A stretch of DNA of 64,000 bases from JBKPNZ01 sp046732895 (GCA_046732895.1 JBKPNZ010000035.1:48184-112183), one strand, 5' to 3'. Numbered from the stretch's first letter, positions 24,678 through 32,623 are shown. The notes: generated from the letters alone by a model not told the origin. Numbers and translations are program-made.

Positions 24678-26186
24678 TCAGGCCGCTTCGGAGTAAGCGG
24701 GGTCGTCGCCGGCGAAGTCGGACTCAATCGGCTCGTCCTGCTCCTGCGGGACGGCTGCCGGCTGGAGCACCGCGATCGCGACCGCGACCGCTGCGACCGC
24801 CAGCCCCACTCCCACCGCGAAGGCGAGGTGGTAGCCGCCGGTCAGGGCCGAGGCCGTGGAGTCGCCACCTGCGACCAGATGTTCGGTGCGCGTCGTGGCG
24901 AGCGTCGCGAGGACGGCGAGCCCGAGCGCACCGCCACCCTGCTGCGTGGTGTTCACCAGCCCGGACGCAAGGCCCGAGTCGCTCTGGGTCGCGCCCGACA
25001 TCGCGAGCGACATGAGCGACGGGAACGCGAGGCCGGCTCCGATCCCGAGCAGGAGCATCGACGGCAGGACGTCAACCACGTAGGTGGCGTCCACCGGCGC
25101 GCGGGCGAACAGCGCCAGGCCGGCGATGATCAGCCCAAGCGCCGGCAGGAGGGTTGCCTTGGGGCCGAACCGCATGTTCAGTCGCGCGGAGAAGCCCAGC
25201 GAGAGCACGCCGATGCTGAGGGCGACCGGGAGGAACGCAAGCCCGATCTCCAGCGCGTTGTAGCCGAGGACCCGCTGCAGGTAGAGCGATCCCAGGAAGA
25301 ACATGCCGAACATGGCGGCCACCATCAAGACCTGGACGACGTTCGCGCCCGAGACGTTGCGTGACCTGAAGATCCGCAGGGGGATCAGCGGCGTGCGGGC
25401 CCGCGACTCGCGCAGCAGGAAGCCGCCCAGCAGGCCGAGTGCGATGGCGCCGAACCCGAGGGTGTGCGCCGATCCCCAGCCGTAGTCGGTCGCCTTCACG
25501 ATCGTGTAGACGGCGAGCATGAGCGACGTGGTGATGAGGAGCGCGCCCGGGAGGTCGGCGCCGCGCTTCAGGCCGATGCCCTCGTCGTTATCGACGAGCC
25601 GGTGTGCAAAGAAGGCCGTCGCGATGCCGATCGGCAGGTTGACGAAGAAGATCCAGTGCCAGTTCAGGGCCTGCGTCAGGACTCCGCCAGCGAGCAGTCC
25701 CACGGCGGCTCCCGCGGACGCCACGAAGCTGTAGACGCCGATGGCCTTTGCCTGATCCCGGGGGCCCGGGAACATCGTGACGATCATTCCCAGGATGACG
25801 GCCGAGGTCATCGCGCCGCCGACGCCCTGGACGAACCGTGCGCCGATCAGGAACTCCTGGCTCTGGGCCACGCCGCAGAGGAGCGACGCGCCGACGAACA
25901 CGCTCAGCCCGATCATGAAGATGCGCTTGCGGCCGATCAGGTCACCCAGCCGGCCGGCGAGCAGAAGCAGGCCGGCGAACGCGATCAGGTAGGCGTTCAC
26001 GACCCAGGCCAGGCTCGACTGCGAGAAGCCCAGATCCGTACGGATCGAGGGGAGCGCGACGTTGACGATCGTCGCGTCGAGAATGATCATCAGGAACCCG
26101 ACGCAGAGCACGTAGAGCGCGATCCACCGGCGGCGATCGGCTATCGGGTCCAGGTTTTCCTTGATCGATGTGACGGCGTCGCTCAC
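24678..26186 (-). CDS. DHA2 family MFS drug efflux transporter (EmrB/QacA type)
   Basis: A 502-residue 14-helix drug:proton antiporter. Motifs: LDATIVNVALPSI in helix 1, the motif-A loop LAGRLGDLIGRKRIFMIGL, and the motif-C-like helix containing GAAVGLLAGGVLTQ. The start is taken at GTG 26186, preceded by the strong Shine-Dalgarno GGAGGAGG 5 nt upstream; an ATG 14 codons earlier lacks one. It probably exports antibiotics or lipophilic cations. It is divergent from a second marR gene and carries two overlapping palindromes just upstream. Confidence 0.93.
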   Translation of the reverse strand: MSDAVTSIKENLDPIADRRRWIALYVLCVGFLMIILDATIVNVALPSIRTDLGFSQSSLAWVVNAYLIAFAGLLLLAGRLGDLIGRKRIFMIGLSVFVGASLLCGVAQSQEFLIGARFVQGVGGAMTSAVILGMIVTMFPGPRDQAKAIGVYSFVASAGAAVGLLAGGVLTQALNWHWIFFVNLPIGIATAFFAHRLVDNDEGIGLKRGADLPGALLITTSLMLAVYTIVKATDYGWGSAHTLGFGAIALGLLGGFLLRESRARTPLIPLRIFRSRNVSGANVVQVLMVAAMFGMFFLGSLYLQRVLGYNALEIGLAFLPVALSIGVLSLGFSARLNMRFGPKATLLPALGLIIAGLALFARAPVDATYVVDVLPSMLLLGIGAGLAFPSLMSLAMSGATQSDSGLASGLVNTTQQGGGALGLAVLATLATTRTEHLVAGGDSTASALTGGYHLAFAVGVGLAVAAVAVAIAVLQPAAVPQEQDEPIESDFAGDDPAYSEAA

Positions 26187-26221
26187 GCAGGCCTCCTCCG
26201 CTGGGATGTTCTGTTTGCACC

Positions 26222-26256
26222 GTAGCAAATCGTCTGCTACCAGATGATCTGCTAGC
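26222..26256. promoter_or_regulatory. Overlapping palindromic operators upstream of efflux gene
   Basis: GTAGCA/TGCTAC (26222-26227 and 26235-26240) form one inverted repeat. A second, 21-bp near-perfect palindrome centred on 26246 runs 26236-26256 (GCTA-C-CAGAT-G-ATCTG-C-TAGC, one mismatch pair). They share GCTAC, and their centres are 15 bp apart. The location, 36-70 bp upstream of the efflux start, and size fit MarR dimer sites. Related words occur upstream of marR at 24.05 kb. Confidence 0.6.
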
Positions 26257-26344
26257 GACCTACATCGCCCGGAACCCCCCGTGCCGGTCCGGATGCTCTT
26301 ACTAAATCCTTACCTGTACGGGGATGATCCCCTCCTGGCAACGC

Positions 26345-26381
26345 TCACTATAACAGTGATTATCTTCTGACGCGTTACGAT
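26345..26381 (+). promoter_or_regulatory. Promoter and operator of second marR gene
   Basis: TCACT/AGTGA inverted repeat with a 5-bp spacer at 26345-26359, followed by the -10-like TACGAT at 26376-26381, which lies 7 nt before the ATG at 26389 (leaderless pattern). The palindrome falls at about the -35 position, so binding there would block transcription; autoregulation is inference. Its sequence is unlike the sites at 26222-26256, suggesting a different binding specificity. Confidence 0.5.
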
Positions 26382-26388
26382 CTATTCG

Positions 26389-26808
26389 ATGAGTCACCAG
26401 GGTCCGGGATCGACGGTTCTGCTCACGCGTCTGGCACGAGCCATCTACCGAAGCAGCACCGAGTCGGTGCTCGGTATCCGGATGAAGCCGTACATGCTGC
26501 TCGACTACCTGCGGGAGCATGGCGCCGTCACGCAGCAGGCCCTCGGCGAGGCGCTGATGCTCGACGCGAACAACCTCGTCCTCCTGCTGAACGAGGTCGA
26601 GGCGGCGAGCCTCGCCAAGCGCGAGCGCGATCCGGCGGATCGCAGGCGCCACATCGTCGAGCTCACCGCAGCGGGCCGGCGTGCGGTTGAGCGGGCCGAG
26701 GCGGGGATCGAGAGCGTGGAGGGCGAGGTGCTCGGCAACCTCACAACCGACGAGCGAGCGAAGCTGCGCCAACTGCTCCTGAAGGCGCTGGCGGGAAACG
26801 CCGCCTAG
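26389..26808 (+). CDS. MarR family transcriptional regulator
   Basis: A 139-residue MarR regulator. The HTH lies at about residues 44-65 (TQQALGEALMLDANNLVLLL) and the wing at 75-92 (ERDPADRRRHIVELTAAG), with the conserved D-x-R-R-x-x-x-V-x-L-T. No membrane or ligand domain. It is divergent from the DHA2 pump and shares a 202-bp promoter region containing three palindromes, so it may control the pump together with or instead of the first MarR protein. Confidence 0.9.
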   Translation: MSHQGPGSTVLLTRLARAIYRSSTESVLGIRMKPYMLLDYLREHGAVTQQALGEALMLDANNLVLLLNEVEAASLAKRERDPADRRRHIVELTAAGRRAVERAEAGIESVEGEVLGNLTTDERAKLRQLLLKALAGNAA

Positions 26809-26820
26809 GCGCCACCCGCC

Positions 26821-27261
26821 TCAGCCCCACGGTGGCCACGAACTGTGCCTGCTGACCCTGGGGATCCGGTTGTGGCAGACGCCAATCGTGCCGACGACCT
26901 CTGAGCCCTCAGGGACGCGCGTTCCCGGCGCCGTTCCCTGCGCGGTCACCGTCAGGCAGTTGGTCGGCAGGTCCGGGTTGCCGGCCGTGCCCGGAAAGCG
27001 GCCCGAGAAGCGCAGTCCCGTCCGGGCCAGCTCGTGGCGTGCCCGTACCACGGGCTCGCCGGCGACCTTCGGGACCCGCACCTCGGTGTCCGTGGTGGTC
27101 GTCGTCCGCTGGCTCCGGGCGGCCGCCTTGAGCTCTTGCAGGGCGGCGCCGGTGACGGTTGGCGTCGAGTTGTCGTCGCCACCGCAGCCCGGGAGCAGGA
27201 GCGTGCCGGCGACGGCTGCGGCGGTCAGCCCGATGGCGGCTGAAAACCCGCGGTGACTCAT
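26821..27261 (-). CDS. PASTA-domain lipoprotein
   Basis: A 146-residue predicted lipoprotein. A signal peptide with lipobox LPGC (Cys26) is followed by a short Thr-rich linker and one PASTA-like domain from about residue 62 (VRVPKVAGEPVVRARHELAR then LRFSGRFPGT). It ends with EGSEVVGTIGVCHN, the G-S-x-V strand of PASTA repeats. PASTA domains bind peptidoglycan fragments or beta-lactams in kinases and PBPs; a free lipoprotein version is unusual. A long open frame upstream in the same phase overlaps the aldo/keto reductase on the other strand and is not used. Convergent with the second marR gene, 12 bp apart. Confidence 0.75.
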   Translation of the reverse strand: MSHRGFSAAIGLTAAAVAGTLLLPGCGGDDNSTPTVTGAALQELKAAARSQRTTTTTDTEVRVPKVAGEPVVRARHELARTGLRFSGRFPGTAGNPDLPTNCLTVTAQGTAPGTRVPEGSEVVGTIGVCHNRIPRVSRHSSWPPWG

Positions 27262-27336
27262 GGTCGCCTCGTACCCGTGGCTCGGGGGCACAACCGATGT
27301 GTTTGCCGACAACGCCCGCTGGCTAGATTGAGGCCC

Positions 27337-28329
27337 GTGCGCTATCGCAGGCTCGGCGACTCGGATATCGAGGTCTCGGAGATCTCGCTCGGCTCGTGGC
27401 TCACCTACAGCGGCGGGGTGGAGCGGGAGCACACGGAGGCGTGCACAAGGGCGGCGTTCGACGCCGGCATCACGCTCTTCGACACGTCCAACATCTACGG
27501 GCAGGGGGCGGCCGAGACGGCATGGGGCGAGATCCTGTCCGACTTCGACCGCGATTCCTACGTGCTGGCGACGAAGGTCTTCTTCCAGATGTCGGAGACC
27601 GACCACGGCCTCTCCCGCGAGCAGATCCACAAGCAGCTCGACGCATCGCTGGAGCGCCTCCGGACCGACTACGTCGACCTCTACCAGTGCCACCGCCCCG
27701 ATCCCGAGACGCCCATCGAGGAGACGATGGAGGCGCTCACCGAGGTCTGTGAGGCGGGCAAGGTACGCGCGATCGGCTTCAGCGAGTGGACGCTCGAGCA
27801 GATCCAGGCAGGACTCGAGGTCCCCGGCGCACGGAAGTGGGTCTCCTCCCAGCCGCAGTACAACATGATCTGGAGGGCGCCCGAGGCCGAGCTCTTGGGC
27901 TTCTGCGCCGACCACGGCATCTCGCAGATCGTCTGGTCGCCCCTCGCACAGGGCGTTCTGACCGGCAAGTACAAGCCGGGCGAAGAGGTCCCCGCCGATT
28001 CGCGCGCGTCGAGCGACGAGATGGGGTGGGCAATGGAGCGCTATCTCTCCGATGCGCTGCTCGAGGCGGTGCAGCGCCTGGTTCCGATCGCCGAGGGCGC
28101 CGGCCTCACGATGGTCCAACTGGCGCTCGCCTGGGTGCTCCGCCAGGAAAACGTGGCGTCCGCAATCGTCGGCGCCTCAAGGCCCGAGCAGGTCCATGCC
28201 AATGCCGCGGCGTCGGGCGTTGCCCTCTCCGACGCCGTTCTGGACGCGATCGATCAGGCGCTCGGTGACGTCGTCGTCCCCGGCCCCCGCCTGGCGAACT
28301 TCGTCCAGGAGGGGGTCAAGCACCGCTAG
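27337..28329 (+). CDS. Aldo/keto reductase (Kv-beta-like)
   Basis: A 330-residue (beta/alpha)8 NADPH oxidoreductase. The catalytic tetrad is visible: Asp and Tyr in ITLFDTSNIYGQGAAE, Lys in YVLATKVF, His in YVDLYQCHRPDPETP. NADPH-binding residues lie in GASRPEQVHANAAA near the C-terminus. It resembles YghZ/Kv-beta-type reductases of aldehydes and ketones. The start is GTG 27337, 7 nt after a TAGATT -10 box (27324-27329), a leaderless arrangement; upstream in-frame codons lack similarity. Confidence 0.93.
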   Translation: MRYRRLGDSDIEVSEISLGSWLTYSGGVEREHTEACTRAAFDAGITLFDTSNIYGQGAAETAWGEILSDFDRDSYVLATKVFFQMSETDHGLSREQIHKQLDASLERLRTDYVDLYQCHRPDPETPIEETMEALTEVCEAGKVRAIGFSEWTLEQIQAGLEVPGARKWVSSQPQYNMIWRAPEAELLGFCADHGISQIVWSPLAQGVLTGKYKPGEEVPADSRASSDEMGWAMERYLSDALLEAVQRLVPIAEGAGLTMVQLALAWVLRQENVASAIVGASRPEQVHANAAASGVALSDAVLDAIDQALGDVVVPGPRLANFVQEGVKHR

Positions 28330-28340
28330 CGACGCAGGCG

Positions 28341-29615
28341 TCAGGCGGGCTGGGGGGCGGGTTCGGCCTCCGTGACCTCGACCGTGTCGGCGGGCTCGTC
28401 CTGGCGCCGGGACAGGACCAGGCATGGGATCGCGAGGACCGAGATCCCGGCGCTCATCAGATACGACGGCGCGTACCCCCAAGCGTCCGCGGCCCGCCCG
28501 AGCACGGGCTGCGCCCAGACACCACCGGTCGAGCTCATCATCGAGTCGAAGGAGAGGATCGTCGCCCGCTGGCGCGAGGGAATGAGGCCGTTCATGTAGG
28601 TCTGCCGGATCGGCATCGTGGCTGCGAACAGGAGGCCCCAGACCACGATCAGGCCGATCACCGCCGCGAAGCTCTCGATCAGCCCGATCAGCACCAATGT
28701 CCCCGTGCTCAGCGCCGAGGTGACGATCAGTGCCGAAGTCCTCCGGTGGAACAGCCTGCGGATGTAGGGCGCAGCGAGGCCGCCGAGGATCTGAGCGCCC
28801 GCCACGATCGCCGCCACGAGGCCCGCGATCTGGTAGGCCTGCGGATCGCCGTAGAGCTCGAGCAGGTACGGCTGCAGCGCGTAGAAGGCATAGATGCCGA
28901 CGCCACCCGTGAAGAGCGATTCGACCATGAGCCACTTGACCGCGGGGACGCGCCAGCCGTAGTCGATCGAGTCGGAGGCGATCTTCCGCATCTCACGGAG
29001 CGGGCCGCCCCCCTTCTCCGGGGTGAAGCCGACGTCGTGCATGAGCCGAAAGGCGACGGCGAACATCACGATCAGGACGAGGCCGCGGGCGACGAAGGGG
29101 GCGCCGAGGCTGATGTCCTGCGCGATGAAGCCGCCTGCGACGGAGCCTGTGAGCATCGCCGTCCCGCTCACCACCTGGCCCCGGCCGAAGACGGCTTCCA
29201 GCTCACCGTCGAAGCCCGTGGCCGTAAGGGCGTCCACCAGCCACGCCTCGACCGCGCCAGAGAAGAAGGTGAACCCGAGACCGAGCAGCATCGAGACGCC
29301 GGCCCACTCCCAGAACGGAGCGCCCACCTGCCACAGCAGCACGTACAGGAGAGTCGAGATGGTCAGCGTGAGGGTTCCCGCCAGGTATGAGGTGCGCCGG
29401 CCGATCGTGTCGGCCACGATCCCCGTCGGGACCTCGAACAGCACCATGCCGGCGGTGAAGAAGGCGTTGGCGGCGAAGGCCTCGAGGTTGGAGAGCCCGG
29501 CGTCCAGGAGGAAGATCGTGTTGATCCCCCAGATGAACGACGCCGCCAGCGTGTTGCCCAACATGAGGGTCAGATAGGTGCGCTGGATGGAGCGGGGCGT
29601 CGGCATGCCTCTCAC
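28341..29615 (-). CDS. MFS transporter
   Basis: A 424-residue 12-helix major facilitator protein. The motif-A-like loop is VPTGIVADTIGRRTSYLAG between helices 2 and 3. The second half repeats the pattern (NGLIPSRQRATILSFDSMMS). A C-terminal charged tail follows. Substrate unknown; the fold resembles efflux-type MFS proteins with a Tet-like motif A. Start is GTG 29615 or ATG 29606, neither with a clear Shine-Dalgarno sequence. It is convergent with the aldo/keto reductase. Confidence 0.87.
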   Translation of the reverse strand: MRGMPTPRSIQRTYLTLMLGNTLAASFIWGINTIFLLDAGLSNLEAFAANAFFTAGMVLFEVPTGIVADTIGRRTSYLAGTLTLTISTLLYVLLWQVGAPFWEWAGVSMLLGLGFTFFSGAVEAWLVDALTATGFDGELEAVFGRGQVVSGTAMLTGSVAGGFIAQDISLGAPFVARGLVLIVMFAVAFRLMHDVGFTPEKGGGPLREMRKIASDSIDYGWRVPAVKWLMVESLFTGGVGIYAFYALQPYLLELYGDPQAYQIAGLVAAIVAGAQILGGLAAPYIRRLFHRRTSALIVTSALSTGTLVLIGLIESFAAVIGLIVVWGLLFAATMPIRQTYMNGLIPSRQRATILSFDSMMSSTGGVWAQPVLGRAADAWGYAPSYLMSAGISVLAIPCLVLSRRQDEPADTVEVTEAEPAPQPA

Positions 29616-29651
29616 TCAAGTTAGTGGGCGGCGACCATTAACCTCTTCCGC

Positions 29652-29924
29652 ATGTGTCGAAACATCAGAACTCTCCACAACTTCGAGCCGCCCGCGACCG
29701 AGGAGGAGGTCCGCGATGCGGCCCTTCAGTTCGTCCGCAAGATCAGCGGCTACAACAAGCCCTCGCAGGCGAACGTCGAGGCGTTCGATCGCGCGGTCGA
29801 CGAGGTTGCCGAGGCGACGACCAGGCTCCTCAGCAGCCTCGTCACCAAGGCCCCGCCGAAGGACCGCGAGGTCGAGGCGGAGAAGCGCCGGGCTCGGAGC
29901 GCCCAGCGCTTCGCCACCGTCTAG
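29652..29924 (+). CDS. DUF2277 protein
   Basis: A 90-residue protein with the full DUF2277 signature: MCRNIRTLHNFEPPATEEEV at the start, followed by LQFVRKISGYNKPSQANVEA. Length is standard. The family is widespread in Actinobacteria, and its function is unknown. It is divergent from the MFS gene with 36 bp between starts. The last 25 residues are strongly basic. Confidence 0.9.
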   Translation: MCRNIRTLHNFEPPATEEEVRDAALQFVRKISGYNKPSQANVEAFDRAVDEVAEATTRLLSSLVTKAPPKDREVEAEKRRARSAQRFATV

Positions 29925-29945
29925 CCCGGCGTTAGCCCGTCCGCG

Positions 29946-30713
29946 TCACGCCGCTTCCTGCGCGTAGCGCAGCGAGCCGGGCGTCGTCAGCAGCTCGCCG
30001 GTCTCGAGCAGCGTCTTCAGCCCGGAGAGGATCATCGGCCAGCCGCCCCAGATCTCGCCGTGCGCGTCCTCGCGGAGCTCGTCATGGATCACGAGCAGGC
30101 GGCAGGAATCGCCGACCGGCTCGATCTCCCACGTGATGCGCGAGGTCCCCTCGGCCTTCACCTCGTCTGACCAGAGCGCGGTCATGCTCTGCACTAGGCG
30201 GCGCGGCGGATCGACGACGAGGTTCTCGCCCTCCGAGATCGGCGTCGGCCCCGCGGGATGAGCGGCCTCGTAATGCGAACCCTCGGTCCAGTCCGAGGTG
30301 ATGCCAACGCCGAACGTGTACTTCTGCCGGAGCTCTGAGTCGGTGATCGCCTCCCACAGCCGCTCCGGCGTGGTCTTGACGTAGATCTCGAATACCTTCT
30401 CCATCTGGTCCTCCTCGAGTTCGCGCTTGAGCCCGGTCAGAGTTGCTGCCCAGGGCTCCGCGTATTTGCTCACCCACCGATCGTGGACGAGTCGAATCGG
30501 GATGGGGTTCAGGAAATGGAGCTTCTCGCGGCCCCGCCGCTGCGTCGTCACCAGATGCGCCTCCTCGAGCACCTTCAGGTGCTTCATCACGCCGAAGCGA
30601 GTCATCGGCAGCCGCGCCTCGAGCGCGCTGAGCGTCTGCCCATCGCGCTTGTAGAGCTCGTCCAAGAGGCTCCTGCGCGTCGGGTCGGCCAGCGCCCTGA
30701 ACACCTCATCCAT
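29946..30713 (-). CDS. ArsR-type HTH fused to SRPBCC (AHSA1) domain
   Basis: A 255-residue fusion. Residues 1-100 are an ArsR winged helix (MDEVFRALADPTRRSLLDEL, then MTRFGVMKHLKVLEEAHLV). Residues 104-255 are an SRPBCC/AHSA1 domain (MEKVFEIYVKTTPERLWEAI, SDWTEGSHYE, GGWPMILSGLKTLLETG). The start is ATG 30713; 12 extra upstream codons would overlap the operator. The joint is remarkable: an in-frame ATG at 30404 is preceded by GAGGAGGACC, a good Shine-Dalgarno, and the part downstream of it (152 residues) is the size of the free SRPBCC protein at 31.8 kb. The SRPBCC domain may therefore also be made alone. Confidence 0.9.
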   Translation of the reverse strand: MDEVFRALADPTRRSLLDELYKRDGQTLSALEARLPMTRFGVMKHLKVLEEAHLVTTQRRGREKLHFLNPIPIRLVHDRWVSKYAEPWAATLTGLKRELEEDQMEKVFEIYVKTTPERLWEAITDSELRQKYTFGVGITSDWTEGSHYEAAHPAGPTPISEGENLVVDPPRRLVQSMTALWSDEVKAEGTSRITWEIEPVGDSCRLLVIHDELREDAHGEIWGGWPMILSGLKTLLETGELLTTPGSLRYAQEAA

Positions 30714-30726
30714 GCAGCGAGTATAC

Positions 30727-30742
30727 GTGACCTTATGGTCAC
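30727..30742. promoter_or_regulatory. Operator palindrome upstream of ArsR-SRPBCC gene
   Basis: GTGACC/GGTCAC, a perfect 6-bp inverted repeat with a TTAT spacer, lies 14-29 bp upstream of the fusion-gene start, where an ArsR autoregulatory site would be expected. It sits between the ArsR gene and the divergent SnoaL-type fragment. Confidence 0.55.
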
Positions 30743-30886
30743 ATGTCATCCGACGAGAACGGTCGAGATACTCAGCGACGGATGTCGGAGGAGAACATCG
30801 AGATCATGCGGCGTGGGTTCGAGTACTTCCAGGAGATGTATTCGGATCCGGCCGAGGCACTCGCCGCGGCTGGGCTGCCGGCTTAG
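30743..30886 (+). pseudogene. N-terminal fragment of SnoaL/NTF2-like protein
   Basis: A 47-codon frame (ATG 30743 to TAG 30886) with an inner ATG at 30782. The inner start gives MSEENIEIMRRGFEYFQEMY, the usual first helix of SnoaL-like (NTF2-fold) proteins, but translation ends after about 34 residues where such proteins run to 120-140. No continuation is seen in other frames before the enoyl-CoA hydratase gene. It is best read as a truncated remnant; a real micro-protein cannot be excluded. Confidence 0.5.
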
Positions 30887-30898
30887 CCGGAGCGGGAG

Positions 30899-31720
30899 TC
30901 AGCCGCCGGTGAACTTGGCATCCCGCTTCTGCACGAATGCGGTGACGCCCTCGACGAAGTCCCCTGACGCCACCATCTCCTGCTGGATCTTGGCCTCGAG
31001 ATCGAGCTGTTCGGCCATCCCCCAGTAGAGCCGGTTGTTGAGCTGGCGCTTGGTGCCCGCATAGGAGCGGGTGGGACCGGAGGCGAGCCGCTCCACCAGC
31101 TCGTATACGCGCTGATCGAACTCGTCGTCATCGAAGGCCCAGTTCGCGAGCCCCCAGTCGACCGCCTGCTCGGCATCGACGCGGTCGCCGAGGAGGGCCA
31201 TCTCGAACGCTCGGGCATGACCGGCGCGGGCAGGGACGAGCACCGATGACCCGCCGTCGGGAACGAGCCCGACGTTGACGAACGCGAGCATGAAATAGGC
31301 GGAGCGGCGGATCGCGACCAGGTCGCATGCGAGCGCAAGCGAGCAGCCGATCCCAACCGCCGGCCCGTTCACCGCTGCGAGCGCCGGCTTGGGCATGGTC
31401 CGGATCGTGGTGATGATCGGGTGGTAGCGCTCGTCGAGGACCTTGCGGACGTCAGGGCGCCCGTCTTCGGTGAGCGGGTGTCCCTCGCCCATCGCCTTGA
31501 GGTCGGCGCCCGAGGAAAACCCGCGCCCGGCTCCGGTGACCACGACGGCACGAACATCGTCGTCGCCGGCGACGGCTTCGACGGCCGCCTTCAGGTCGAG
31601 GCCGAACTGCTGGTTCCACGCGTTCAGCGAGTCCGGGCGGTTCAGCTCGATCTTCGCGGCCGCCCCGCGGCGGAGAACGTTGACGGTCTCATAGGCGTTG
31701 GCAAGCTCGAAATCGCTCAT
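30899..31720 (-). CDS. Enoyl-CoA hydratase/isomerase family protein
   Basis: A 273-residue crotonase-fold enzyme. AKIELNRPDSLNAWNQQFGL starts the domain; GRGFSSGADLKAMGEGHPL forms the first oxyanion-hole segment (SSGADL), and PALAAVNGPAVGIGCSLALA the second. The usual catalytic Glu positions read DLVAIRRSAYF and VPDGGSS, giving Asp in the second site, as in isomerase-type members. It acts in fatty-acid or aromatic CoA-ester breakdown. It stands alone and is not next to other beta-oxidation genes. Confidence 0.9.
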   Translation of the reverse strand: MSDFELANAYETVNVLRRGAAAKIELNRPDSLNAWNQQFGLDLKAAVEAVAGDDDVRAVVVTGAGRGFSSGADLKAMGEGHPLTEDGRPDVRKVLDERYHPIITTIRTMPKPALAAVNGPAVGIGCSLALACDLVAIRRSAYFMLAFVNVGLVPDGGSSVLVPARAGHARAFEMALLGDRVDAEQAVDWGLANWAFDDDEFDQRVYELVERLASGPTRSYAGTKRQLNNRLYWGMAEQLDLEAKIQQEMVASGDFVEGVTAFVQKRDAKFTGG

Positions 31721-31801
31721 CGGTCGCTCCCGGTCGGGTTCGGTGGGGCCCAGCCTAGATGCAGGCTCGCCGCGGAATCACCCCCGAGGCTCGTCTTCGT
31801 A

Positions 31802-31818
31802 AAGAGGTCTGACCCCTT
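31802..31818. repeat. Palindrome AAGAGGTCTGACCCCTT at gene end
   Basis: A 17-bp near-palindrome (one mismatch pair, centre T31811) that overlaps the stop codon of the SRPBCC gene. The half CTAAGGGGTCAG also occurs once more in the window (12481-12492) at the end of the flippase gene, so it may be a remnant of a small dispersed REP-like element. No transposase is nearby. Confidence 0.35.
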
Positions 31819-32278
31819 AGGAAGTGAGGCGGGCGGTCATCCGCTCGAAGAAGCCCGTCCAGCCCTGGCGCGTGCGCTTGTAATGCTCGGCGGACATGTG
31901 CCCGCGCTGCTCGAACTGCATCTCGGTGCGGCCGTCGCCGAGATCGGTGAGGAGGACGATCACGAGCTCATACGCGTCGTCGCCCGGCTGATCGGTGATG
32001 GTGAAGACGAGGCGCTCCGGAGGCACGACCTCCTGGTAGGTGCCCTTCCACCGGATCTCGTGCCGCTTGGGCCCGAAGAGCATCGTGGCGCGCCACCGCC
32101 CACCCTCCTGGACGTCCATCGAGACCGTCGACATCGGGATCTCAGCCTCGGTGCCGCCGAACCAGTCGGCGAACGCCTCCGGGGTCGTCCACTCGCGCCA
32201 GACCTGCTCGCGCGGGGCGTCGAAGGTCCACGTCATCCTGATGCCGTCGCCAGGCGGGGAGCTCGATGGGTCAGCCAT
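31817..32278 (-). CDS. SRPBCC (AHSA1) domain protein
   Basis: A 153-residue START/Bet-v1-fold protein. MTWTFDAPREQVWREWTTPE and FADWFGGTEAEIPMSTVSMD, then QGWTGFFERMTARL at the end, are typical of the activator-of-Hsp90 ATPase-like (AHSA1) group. It binds hydrophobic ligands; the ligand is unknown. It overlaps the upstream ArsR gene by 8 nt, so the two are translationally coupled and form the split counterpart of the fused gene at 29.9 kb. Confidence 0.9.
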   Translation of the reverse strand: MADPSSSPPGDGIRMTWTFDAPREQVWREWTTPEAFADWFGGTEAEIPMSTVSMDVQEGGRWRATMLFGPKRHEIRWKGTYQEVVPPERLVFTITDQPGDDAYELVIVLLTDLGDGRTEMQFEQRGHMSAEHYKRTRQGWTGFFERMTARLTS

Positions 32279-32609
32279 GGTCCGGATCGTCCTCGCTGGG
32301 GCGCAGCCGGGCTTCCAAACGCTCGAAGCTGCCCTCCCAGAACCGACGGTATCGCTCGAGCCAGTCGGCGGCCTCCTTGAGCGGCGCTCCCCGCAGCCTT
32401 GAGGGACGGAGCTGCGCTGTGCGCCCGCGTGTGATCAGCCCGGCCTGCTCCAGCACCTTCAGGTGCTTGGAAACCGCCTGGATGCTCATCGGGAACGGCT
32501 CGGCAAGCTCCTTCACGGTTGCGTCGCCCTGCGCCAGACGGCCAAGGATGGCGCGGCGCGTAGGATCCGCGAGGGCCGCGAAGGTGTTGCTGAGCTCGTC
32601 GACCGGCAC
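32271..32609 (-). CDS. ArsR family transcriptional regulator
   Basis: A 112-residue winged-helix regulator starting at GTG 32609, preceded by AGGTGA. It has NTFAALADPTRRAILGRLAQ, the recognition helix MSIQAVSKHLKVLEQAGLI and wing RGRTAQLRP. No metal-binding Cys pair is seen, so it belongs to the AHSA1-linked, non-metal ArsR group. Longer in-frame upstream sequence overlaps the RibD-like gene antisense and is not used. It is expected to repress its own operon. Confidence 0.9.
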   Translation of the reverse strand: MPVDELSNTFAALADPTRRAILGRLAQGDATVKELAEPFPMSIQAVSKHLKVLEQAGLITRGRTAQLRPSRLRGAPLKEAADWLERYRRFWEGSFERLEARLRPSEDDPDHG

Positions 32610-32623
32610 GTGTTCACCTACTT

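Noticed and set aside
31753..31767. AGCCT/AGGCT inverted pair upstream of the enoyl-CoA hydratase gene
   Set aside because: Only 5 bp and common by chance in GC-rich DNA.
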